A stretch of 64,000 nt of DNA, taken from positions 186,001 to 250,000 of the forward strand of contig LJCX01000034.1 in NCBI GenBank assembly GCA_001298545.1, read 5' to 3'. The notes below the pieces were generated by a model, which had not been told where the DNA came from, did no database searches, and worked only from the letters and a program-made list of their open reading frames with translations. Positions 44,288-50,784 of the stretch are shown here, piece after piece. The number at the start of each line of letters is the position of its first letter. Positions within the stretch are counted from its first letter, which is position 1. The position numbers and the translations under genes were made by a program. This stretch comes from Actinobacteria bacterium OV320 (GTDB taxonomy: Bacteria > Actinomycetota > Actinomycetes > Streptomycetales > Streptomycetaceae).

Positions 44288-45894
44288 ACGAGGCCCTGCC
44301 CGACGTCCCAGAAGTCCGCGTGGTCGGGCTTCCGCAGCTCACGTCGGGCTTCGACCTTGTCGAAAGACTTGACCTACCCATGCATCTGAAGGTGCACGGG
44401 CCGCTCGAACCCCTGGGCGGAGAGGCACTCGCGAAGCTCTCCGAGAACATCAACCTGAAGGGCCGCGGCGGCGCGGGCTTCCCCTTCCACAAGAAGCTGC
44501 GCTCGGTCGCCGAGGCGGCGATCAAGCGCGGCGTACGGCCGGTCGTCGTCGTCAACGGCAGTGAGGACGAACCGGCCTGCCGCAAGGACACGGTGCTCAT
44601 CAACCGTGCCCCGCACCTCATCCTGGACGGCGCGCTGCTGGTCGCGGAGGCGCTGGGTGCCCGCACGCTCGTGGTGGGGGTCACCCGCGAATCCACTCAG
44701 CGCTCCATGGAGGCCGCGCTCGCCGAGCGCGGCCTCAGCAACGGCCGTAGATCGGCGCTCAAGGCATTCGTCCAACGCAACCCGATCCGCATGGTCACCG
44801 GCGCCGCCGCGTCACTGATCCGCTCCATCGACGGCGGCCCGCCGATCCCGCCCGGCCGCAAGGTCAGCGCCTCGCAGAACGGCGTCGGCGGCGCGCCGAC
44901 CCTGCTCTCCAACGCCGAGACGTTCGCCCAGTTGGCCATCGCCGCCCGCATCGGCCCGGAGCGCTACGGCAACACCGGCCTGTACGACGAGCCGGGCACC
45001 GTCATGCTGACGGTCTCCGGCGCGGTCGCCCGCCCGATGGTGATCGAGGTGCCCACGGGCGTGCCGCTGCGCTACGTCCTCCAGCTCGCCGGCGCCCCGC
45101 CGGTGCCCCAGGGCGTGCTGACCGGCGGCTACCACGGCAAGTGGATCGACGCCGCGACGGTCAACGAGGCGATCGTCTCCCGCAACTCCCTCGACGCGGT
45201 GGGCGGGGCGCTCGGCGCCGGCGCGATCCTGCCCATCAGCCAGGACACCTGCCCGCTGGGCGAGTCGCTGCGGGTGGCCCAGTGGCTGGCCGACGAGAGC
45301 GCGGGACAGTGCGGTCCCTGCTACCTCGGCCTGCCGGCCGCCGCGCGCGGCATGGAGGACATCATCAACGGCGGCGGCCCGGCCGCCCTGGAGGCGCTCA
45401 AGCAGGTCGCCAAGAACGTCAAGCGGCGCGGTGCGTGCTCGCACCCGGACGGCTCCGCAATGTTCCTGGAGTCGACCATCAAGGCGTTCACCGACGACCT
45501 GGCCGCACATGTCCTCGGCAACGGGTGCGGACGCCCCGTGGAGGGCGTTCTGCCGCTCTTCGAGGCCGGCATGGCCCCGGCGGCCATCACGAGCGGCAAC
45601 CCGCCGGAGGACAGCGGCTCGAGCCGCCAGAAGATCTTCGTCGACTGGACGCTGTGCCGCGGCCACGGCCTGTGCGCCGACATCCTCCCGGAGGTCTTCC
45701 AGCTCGGTGCCGACGGCTTCCCGACGGTGGCACAGGCGAAGGTGCCGCAGAACGCGGAGGCCAAGGCGCTGCGCGCGGTACGCCGCTGCCCGGCCCTCGC
45801 CCTGCGCGTCGAGGAGGACACGCGCGCGCAGGCGCCCGCCCGTAACCTCCCGGTCCTCTCCCAGGGCCGCGGCCGCCGCGCCCTCGGCCGCTGA
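44284..45894 (+). CDS. NuoF-like flavoprotein fused to a 3-Cys ferredoxin
   Basis: 536 residues. A NuoF/Complex-I 51-kDa-type part (about 45-400) has LKGRGGAGFPFHKK and VNGSEDEPACRKD (FMN/NADH sites), a SLBB domain (VMLTVSGAVARPMVIEVPTGVPLRYVL) and the iron-sulfur end ESAGQCGPCYLG...GACSHPDG. The first Cys of the NuoF CxxCxxC cluster motif is Ala here. A C-terminal ferredoxin (about 455-515) reads DWTLCRGHGLCADILPEVFQ...RRCPALAL: CX5C plus CP, three Cys, as in [3Fe-4S] ferredoxins. It starts inside the stop of the di-heme membrane gene, so the two should form one electron-transfer complex from NAD(P)H to heme. Usual NuoE and NuoG partners are absent. Confidence 0.78.
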   Translation: MNEALPDVPEVRVVGLPQLTSGFDLVERLDLPMHLKVHGPLEPLGGEALAKLSENINLKGRGGAGFPFHKKLRSVAEAAIKRGVRPVVVVNGSEDEPACRKDTVLINRAPHLILDGALLVAEALGARTLVVGVTRESTQRSMEAALAERGLSNGRRSALKAFVQRNPIRMVTGAAASLIRSIDGGPPIPPGRKVSASQNGVGGAPTLLSNAETFAQLAIAARIGPERYGNTGLYDEPGTVMLTVSGAVARPMVIEVPTGVPLRYVLQLAGAPPVPQGVLTGGYHGKWIDAATVNEAIVSRNSLDAVGGALGAGAILPISQDTCPLGESLRVAQWLADESAGQCGPCYLGLPAAARGMEDIINGGGPAALEALKQVAKNVKRRGACSHPDGSAMFLESTIKAFTDDLAAHVLGNGCGRPVEGVLPLFEAGMAPAAITSGNPPEDSGSSRQKIFVDWTLCRGHGLCADILPEVFQLGADGFPTVAQAKVPQNAEAKALRAVRRCPALALRVEEDTRAQAPARNLPVLSQGRGRRALGR

Positions 45895-45901
45895 GCGCCG
45901 G

Positions 45902-45952
45902 CCGACGACAGACGACGACCGACGACGACAGACGGCCGACAACAGACGACAA
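45902..45952. repeat. Degenerate GACGACAGA repeats after the NuoF-ferredoxin stop
   Basis: About four imperfect copies of CCGACGACAGACGA lie between the stop codon and the terminator of the plus-strand gene. Confidence 0.75.
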
Positions 45953-45978
45953 GGGGCCGCCTCGGACGAGGCGGCCCC
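45953..45978 (+). terminator. Terminator of the NuoF-ferredoxin gene
   Basis: GGGGCCGCCTCG and CGAGGCGGCCCC are a perfect 12-bp inverted repeat with a 2-base gap (a slightly larger loop in practice). It has no U-tract, as is usual for this genus. Confidence 0.75.
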
Positions 45979-46035
45979 GAAGCGTCGGTCCTGACGGAAT
46001 GTCCGAAGAGGGAAGGCCGGAACACCGACGAACGC

Positions 46036-46074
46036 AAAAAGATCCCGCCGGATCGCATCCGATCCGGCGGGATC
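46036..46074 (-). terminator. Terminator of the first tRNA-Ala
   Basis: GATCCCGCCGGATC and GATCCGGCGGGATC form a 14-bp stem; on the minus strand it is followed by TTTTT. It starts 5 bases past the tRNA. Confidence 0.9.
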
Positions 46075-46079
46075 TGCTG

Positions 46080-46152
46080 TGGAGCTAAGGAGAATTGAAC
46101 TCCTGACCTCCTGCATGCCATGCAGGCGCTCTACCAACTGAGCTATAGCCCC
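46080..46152 (-). tRNA. tRNA-Ala (anticodon GGC)
   Basis: 73 bases read on the minus strand from GGGGCTATAGCTCAG to TTAGCTCCA. The cloverleaf is complete: 7-bp acceptor stem, D arm, anticodon stem CCTGC/GCAGG with loop ATGGCAT (anticodon GGC), and T arm with GTTCAATTC. CCA is not encoded. It is identical to the copy at 49375. A terminator follows immediately. Confidence 0.96.
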
Positions 46153-46283
46153 TCGTGGCCAAGCCGCGAGGCCGCGTACTGACCGTGTCGCCCGGTTTCC
46201 CCGGCGGCGACGCCAACATTACCGGCCCGGAGCGTGGACCACCAAATCGTTTCCGCCCCGTCCGTTTTCGACCGGTGTGCGGG

Positions 46284-46517
46284 TCAAGCGGTGACGAACG
46301 AGTAGAACCGCTTGAGCGTGCAGTGCTCCTCGAGGAGCCGCCCGTAGATCGGCTCGCCCTCCAGCTCACGGTACGTCTCGATCGGGTCGCCTTTTATGAT
46401 CAGCGCCCGCGCGCATTCCTCGCACCAGTACTGGTAGTCGGGGTTGACCGGCTCCATGTCACGGACGATCGGGGTGCCGCTGCCGCACCAGTCGCACTTC
46501 CGCCTGTGTGCACCCAT
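46284..46517 (-). CDS. Small zinc-ribbon protein, conserved hypothetical
   Basis: 77 residues. Two CXXC knuckles, CDWCGSG (about 9-12) and CEEC (about 32-35), predict a zinc ribbon, followed by a helix-rich tail (DPIETYRELEGEPIYGRLLEEHCTLKRFYSFV). No signal peptide. It starts 3 bases after the stop of the 57-residue zinc-ribbon gene, so the two form one operon. The function is unknown; small ribbons like this often bind nucleic acid or serve as accessory subunits. Confidence 0.75.
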   Translation of the reverse strand: MGAHRRKCDWCGSGTPIVRDMEPVNPDYQYWCEECARALIIKGDPIETYRELEGEPIYGRLLEEHCTLKRFYSFVTA

Positions 46518-46520
46518 CGA

Positions 46521-46694
46521 TCAGCTCCAGCTGTGGCCGCAGGCCGTGCACACGTAGGAAATCCCGCCGTTGTCACCGAGAACCTGGGCCACATGACCGG
46601 AACCACAGGAGGGGCAGCTGAGCCGGGTGGCCTTGTCCGGTGTCACCGCCGCTTCGGAGAGGTCACCGACCTCTCCGAGGATGCTCGCAGGCAT
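46521..46694 (-). CDS. 57-residue zinc-ribbon protein
   Basis: 57 residues: an N-terminal acidic helix (PASILGEVGDLSEAAVTPDK) and a compact zinc ribbon CPSC ... CTAC (Cys27/Cys30 and Cys49/Cys52), ending GHSWS. The layout recalls TFIIS-like or RpoM-like mini ribbons. ATG 46694 has GGAGGGAG at good spacing. It is the first gene of an operon with the 77-residue ribbon. I cannot assign a function. Confidence 0.75.
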   Translation of the reverse strand: MPASILGEVGDLSEAAVTPDKATRLSCPSCGSGHVAQVLGDNGGISYVCTACGHSWS

Positions 46695-46763
46695 CGCTAC
46701 TCCCTCCCGTCGGGCCGCGCTCCCTTCCGGCCGTTTGATTCTGCCACGGCCGGGCCAATACGG

Positions 46764-48266
46764 TCAGCGACGCCTCAGTACCAGTCCGGACACGGCACCC
46801 AGGGCAGCTGTCGTAGCGAGCGCGAACATGCATGTGAGAAGCGCTTCCGAAGAGGTATACGCCTCTGGGGCCCCAAGTGACTCAAGCCGCTCGAAGAACA
46901 GTGTGCCGAAGGCCGCGACACCGATCAGCTGCCCGAGCTGGGTGACCGTGGCGAGCAGTCCGCTGGCGTCCGCCGCGTCCTCGGGCCGCACCGCCGCCAG
47001 CGCCCCGGTGAGCGTCGGGCTGAAGGCGAGGGCGAGCCCGACACCCACGCCGGCGTACGCCGCGTACAGCCAGGCACCGCCGTGGTCGCCGCCCCGGAAG
47101 GCCAGCCCCACTCCCAGCACGGACAGCGCGGTGAGCGTGAACCCGGCCGGGGCCAGGGACCGTTGCCAGGACGCGGGCCACCTGCGCCAGGTCAGTCCGA
47201 CGAGCCCGAAGACCACGGCGGTCGGCGCGAAGGTGAGGCCGGCGCGCAGCGCGCTGTAGCCGAGGCCGCCCTGGACGTGCAGGGTCAGCACGAACAGGAA
47301 CCCCCCGTTGACCGCCATGACGGCCAGCACCCGCAGGACGGCGAGCCCCATCCCGGGGTGACGCAACACACGGGGCGCGATCAGTGGGGCACCGCCCCGC
47401 CGGGCGAGCCGGGCCTCGTAGCCGCGGAACAGCACCAGCGCGAGGGCGCCGACGGCCAGCGACACCCAGGTCCACAGCGGCCAGTCCTCTTCCTGTCCGA
47501 GCACGAGCGGCACCGTGATCAGTGACACGGCGGCGCCCAGAAGCACGAGGCCGGGCCAGTCCATTCCGCGCGCCCCCTCCCGCGCCCCTGCGCCCGCCCC
47601 CGCGCGGCCCGCTCCCCCACCACGGGGCAGGACGCGCCGGCCGGCGACCAGCAGGACCAGACCCACCGGCACGTTCACGAGGAACACCGGCCGCCAGCCG
47701 GTGCCCAGCAGATCGGCGGCGACCAGGACACCGCCCACCACCTGCCCGGCCGCCGCACCGACGGCGAGGACCGCCGCGTAGACGCCCAGCGCCCGTACCC
47801 GGGCCTCGCCGGTGAACGTGCGCTGGATCAGGCTGAGCACCTGCGGGATCATCACCGCCGACCCGGCCCCCTGCACCAGCCGGAACACGATCAGTTCGGT
47901 ACTGCCCTGAGCCAGCCCACAGGCCAGCGAGGCGGTCGTGAAGAGAGCGAGCCCGACGAGGTGGACGCGGCCGTGCCCGAACCGGTCGCCGAGACGGGCG
48001 CCGGTGATCAGCAGCACCGAGTACGTGATGGCGTATCCGGCGACGACCAGTTGGAGGTCCGCGCCGGAGGCGTTCAGGTCGGAACCGATCGTGGGGGCCG
48101 CGACGTTCACGATGAAGACGTCGAGCAGTGCCATGAACTGAGCGGCGAGCACGACCGCCAGCAGCAGCCGAGGCCGATTGTCAGTGCCAGGGTCTTTACT
48201 GGCAACAGGACTTGAAGCGGGTGGAACGGGCGCGGGGACCGGGCTCGGCCGGGGTGTCGTCGTCAT
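46764..48266 (-). CDS. MFS drug/efflux transporter (DHA2, 14-helix type)
   Basis: 500 residues, about 14 membrane segments. AAQFMALLDVFIVNVAAPTI and GARLGDRFGHGRVHLVGLALF (motif A) near the N-terminus, and VLAVGAAAGQVVGGVLVAADLLGTGWRPVFLVNVPVGLVLL (motif C and the DHA2 WRxxFxxNxP motif) fit EmrB/QacA-type drug:proton antiporters. The substrate is unknown. ATG 48266 was chosen; the open frame continues upstream but overlaps the divergent regulator. The divergent HTH gene is the likely regulator. Both lie between duplicate tRNA-Ala genes. Confidence 0.85.
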   Translation of the reverse strand: MTTTPRPSPVPAPVPPASSPVASKDPGTDNRPRLLLAVVLAAQFMALLDVFIVNVAAPTIGSDLNASGADLQLVVAGYAITYSVLLITGARLGDRFGHGRVHLVGLALFTTASLACGLAQGSTELIVFRLVQGAGSAVMIPQVLSLIQRTFTGEARVRALGVYAAVLAVGAAAGQVVGGVLVAADLLGTGWRPVFLVNVPVGLVLLVAGRRVLPRGGGAGRAGAGAGAREGARGMDWPGLVLLGAAVSLITVPLVLGQEEDWPLWTWVSLAVGALALVLFRGYEARLARRGGAPLIAPRVLRHPGMGLAVLRVLAVMAVNGGFLFVLTLHVQGGLGYSALRAGLTFAPTAVVFGLVGLTWRRWPASWQRSLAPAGFTLTALSVLGVGLAFRGGDHGGAWLYAAYAGVGVGLALAFSPTLTGALAAVRPEDAADASGLLATVTQLGQLIGVAAFGTLFFERLESLGAPEAYTSSEALLTCMFALATTAALGAVSGLVLRRR

Positions 48267-48360
48267 GCCGTCGAGCGTGAGGGGGATCCGGTACGGGTGC
48301 CGAGAGCCCGCTGATGCTGGTACTGACGGCACCTGGCAGGGGACGGACGGGGGAGCGACC

Positions 48361-49284
48361 ATGGGGGACGTGACGACGGTGACGCGAACAGGCACGGAGA
48401 CGAAGCCGGGACCGGCGCCGAGGCCCGCGGCGGGGTCGTCGCATCGACGCCGACCCGAGCTGGCCGCGTTCCTGCGCAGCAGGCGGGCCCGGGTGACACC
48501 GGGTGACGTGGGGATGCCACCCGGGCTGCGGCGCCGCACTCCGGGGCTGCGGCGCGAGGAGGTCGCGCAGCTCTCGGGCGTGGGCGTGACCTGGTACACC
48601 TGGCTTGAGCAGGGCCGGCCGATCAACGCCTCCGCGCAGGTCCTGGACGCCGTGGCGCGCACCCTGCGGCTCGATCCGCCGGAGCGGGAGCATCTGTACC
48701 ACCTGGCGGAGGTGCCCTACGCGTACGTGCCGGAAGCCCTGGCGCAGAGCGTGGGTCCGGAGATCCAGGGCATCATCGACGCCCTGGCGCCCCGACCGGC
48801 GGTGGTCTACAACTCGCGCTACGACATCCTGGCCACCAACCCCGTCTACCACGACCTGTTCATCACGCCGGTGGACGACTGTGCGCCGGGTCCCGCCAAC
48901 GCGCTGTGGCGGCTGTTCACGGTCCGGGAGCAGGACTGCCCGCTGCTGTTCCGGGACAAGGAGCTGCCGGTGATGGTGGCGACCCTGCGGGCGTCGTACG
49001 GGCTGCACGCCGGTGAGCCCGGCTGGGAGGACTTCATACGCCGGCTGTCGCAGGCGAGCCCGCTGTTCACGCGGCTGTGGGAGTCCGGTGACGTGGCGGA
49101 GCCCGGCCGCCGTGTGAAGGTCTTCCGGCACGAGGCGGTGGGCGAGCTGCGGATGACGTCGACGTCCCTGTCGATCAACGGGATGCCGGAGTGCCGGATC
49201 GTCGTGTACACGCCTAACGACGAGGAGACGGAGCGCCGCGCGGCCATGCTGCGGAGCGGAGCAACGAAAAATCCCGCCCCCTGA
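48361..49284 (+). CDS. HTH regulator, MmyB-like ligand-binding type
   Basis: 307 residues. An XRE-type helix-turn-helix (about 35-105; LRRRTPGLRREEVAQLSGVGVTWYTWLEQGRPINASAQVLDAVARTL) is followed by the MmyB-like ligand-binding domain (AVVYNSRYDILATNPVYHDLF, NALWRLFTVRE, VKVFRHEAVGELRMTSTSLSI). Members often control a divergent oxidoreductase or efflux gene; here the divergent neighbour is a DHA2 pump 94 bases away. ATG 48361 has a GGGGGAG site. The last codons overlap the terminator of the downstream, opposite-strand tRNA gene. Confidence 0.85.
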   Translation: MGDVTTVTRTGTETKPGPAPRPAAGSSHRRRPELAAFLRSRRARVTPGDVGMPPGLRRRTPGLRREEVAQLSGVGVTWYTWLEQGRPINASAQVLDAVARTLRLDPPEREHLYHLAEVPYAYVPEALAQSVGPEIQGIIDALAPRPAVVYNSRYDILATNPVYHDLFITPVDDCAPGPANALWRLFTVREQDCPLLFRDKELPVMVATLRASYGLHAGEPGWEDFIRRLSQASPLFTRLWESGDVAEPGRRVKVFRHEAVGELRMTSTSLSINGMPECRIVVYTPNDEETERRAAMLRSGATKNPAP

Positions 49285-49295
49285 GGGGACGGGAT
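49267..49295 (-). terminator. Terminator of the second tRNA-Ala, overlapping the HTH gene
   Basis: ATCCCGCCCC with GGGGACGGGAT forms a stem followed on the minus strand by TTTTT. Its 5' part coincides with the last codons and stop of the plus-strand regulator (49284). Confidence 0.8.
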
Positions 49296-49374
49296 CTTCG
49301 TGAACAGACCTCAACCGGCCGCTACCGATCTTTGACAACTCAACAGAGTTTCGACCGACAGACCAGGTGATCCG

Positions 49375-49447
49375 TGGAGCTAAGGAGAATTGAACTCCTG
49401 ACCTCCTGCATGCCATGCAGGCGCTCTACCAACTGAGCTATAGCCCC
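49375..49447 (-). tRNA. tRNA-Ala (anticodon GGC), second copy
   Basis: Same 73-base sequence as the gene at 46080, read on the minus strand, anticodon GGC in loop ATGGCAT. CCA is not encoded. The flanks diverge within a few bases, and each copy has its own terminator. The two copies are direct repeats 3.3 kb apart. Confidence 0.96.
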
Positions 49448-49539
49448 TTGCGTTCTTCCCGCTCGGCGGGCGAACAAGAAGAACTTTAGCCTGCGACCTG
49501 CCGGAAAGTGAAATCCGGGTCCCGGCGGCCGCACGGCGC

Positions 49540-50214
49540 TCAGTCGTCGTCGCCGAGCACCGGCTCGGGCAGGGTGCCGGCGTTGTGCTCGAGCAGGCGC
49601 CAGCCCCGGGCGCCCTCACCGAGGACGGACCAGCAGCAGTTGGAGAGACCGCCGAGAGCCTCCCAGTGGTGGGCGTCCAGGCCGAGGAGACGGCCGATGG
49701 TGGTGCGGATGGTGCCGCCGTGACTCACCACGACGAGCGTGCCGTCCTCGGGCAGCTTCTCGGCGTGCCGCAGCACCACGGGAGCGGCACGGTCGGCGAC
49801 CTCCGACTCCAGTTCGCCGCCGCCTCGACGGACCGGCTCACCACGCTTCCACGCGGCGTACTCGTCGCCGTGGCCGGCGATGATCTCGTCGTGCGTCAGC
49901 CCCTGCCAGAGTCCCGCGTACGTCTCGCGCAGGGCCTCGTCGTGGGTCACCTGGAGGCCGGTGAGGGCGACGAGCTCGGCGGCCGTGTTCGCTGCCCGCG
50001 ACAGGTCCGAGGAGACGATCGCATCGGGCTGGAGGGAGGCGAGCAGCCGGGCGGCACGGCGGGCCTGGGCCACGCCGGTCTCCGTCAGCTCCACGTCCGT
50101 CGTGCCCTGGAAGCGGCGCTCCACGTTCCAGGCGGTCTGGCCGTGCCGCCACAGGATGACCCGGCGGCCACGGCCCGGCTTACGGTCGGCGGCGTTCTCC
50201 GCGGCAGCGCTCAC
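49540..50214 (-). CDS. Histidine phosphatase (phosphoglycerate-mutase superfamily)
   Basis: 224 residues. The catalytic RHG motif lies in VILWRHGQTAWNVERRFQGTTDVELTETG (about 20-48), with ETYAGLWQGLTHDEI and VVVSHGGTIRTTIGRLLGL giving the second catalytic His. It follows rsfS with an ATGA overlap. In mycobacteria the phosphatase at this position after rsfS is GpgP, glucosyl-3-phosphoglycerate phosphatase, which is a reasonable guess for the substrate class but not shown here. Confidence 0.85.
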   Translation of the reverse strand: MSAAAENAADRKPGRGRRVILWRHGQTAWNVERRFQGTTDVELTETGVAQARRAARLLASLQPDAIVSSDLSRAANTAAELVALTGLQVTHDEALRETYAGLWQGLTHDEIIAGHGDEYAAWKRGEPVRRGGGELESEVADRAAPVVLRHAEKLPEDGTLVVVSHGGTIRTTIGRLLGLDAHHWEALGGLSNCCWSVLGEGARGWRLLEHNAGTLPEPVLGDDD

Positions 50215-50663
50215 CGCAGCTCCCCGAACCCTGCCGTGTCGTCCTCCTCGGCCTCGGCCTGCAGCTTGGCGTGCTCCTGGGCCTTGCCGCGGGTCGCCTT
50301 GGCGTCGGCGGGCAGCTCCAGCTCGGGGCAGTCCTTCCAGAGCCGCTCGAGAGCGTAGAAGACGCGCTCCTCGCTGTGCTGGACGTGGACGACGATGTCG
50401 ACGTAGTCGAGCAGGATCCAGCGGGCGTCGCGGTCGCCCTCACGTCGTACCGGCTTGGCGCCGAGCTCCTTGTTGAGGCGCTCCTCGATCTCGTCGACGA
50501 TCGACTTGACCTGGCGGTCGTTGGGCGCGGAGGCCAACAGGAAGGCGTCCGTGATCGACAGCACGTCGCTGACGTCGTACGCGATGATGTCGTGCGCGAG
50601 CTTGTCGGCAGCCGCCTGGGCGGCGGACTGGATGAGCTCGATGGAGCGGTCGGTGGCGGTCAC
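50211..50663 (-). CDS. rsfS: Ribosomal silencing factor RsfS
   Basis: 150 residues. RSIELIQSAAQAAADKLAHDIIAYDVSDVLSITDAFLLASAPNDRQVKSIVDEIEERL and GDRDARWILLDYVDIVVHVQHSEERVFYALERLWKDCP are the diagnostic blocks of RsfS (DUF143, Iojap). It binds L14 and blocks subunit joining. An acidic C-terminal tail follows. GTG 50663 has GGAAAG 7 bases upstream and gives the usual N-terminus; the frame continues upstream non-conserved. It lies between the LCP gene and the phosphatase in the common nadD-rsfS cluster. Confidence 0.92.
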   Translation of the reverse strand: MTATDRSIELIQSAAQAAADKLAHDIIAYDVSDVLSITDAFLLASAPNDRQVKSIVDEIEERLNKELGAKPVRREGDRDARWILLDYVDIVVHVQHSEERVFYALERLWKDCPELELPADAKATRGKAQEHAKLQAEAEEDDTAGFGELR

Positions 50664-50746
50664 TACGTGGCTTTCCGTCGGCGGACACTTGTCCCCAAGG
50701 GTCTCACGGTCCGCCGACGGCACCCCACGTGATGGAGGGATCACCC

Positions 50747-50779
50747 GCGCGGGGGCCGCTTCGGCCCGGCCCCCACGCG
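50747..50779 (-). terminator. Hairpin downstream of the LCP gene
   Basis: GGGGGCC pairs with GGCCCCC, extended by GCG/CGC pairs, directly after the LCP stop and before the rsfS start region. Confidence 0.5.
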
Positions 50780-50784
50780 TGCTC

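Noticed and set aside
46080..49447. Integrative element between tRNA direct repeats
   Set aside because: No integrase, excisionase, replication or transfer gene lies inside, both tRNAs are complete with terminators, and base composition matches the surroundings.
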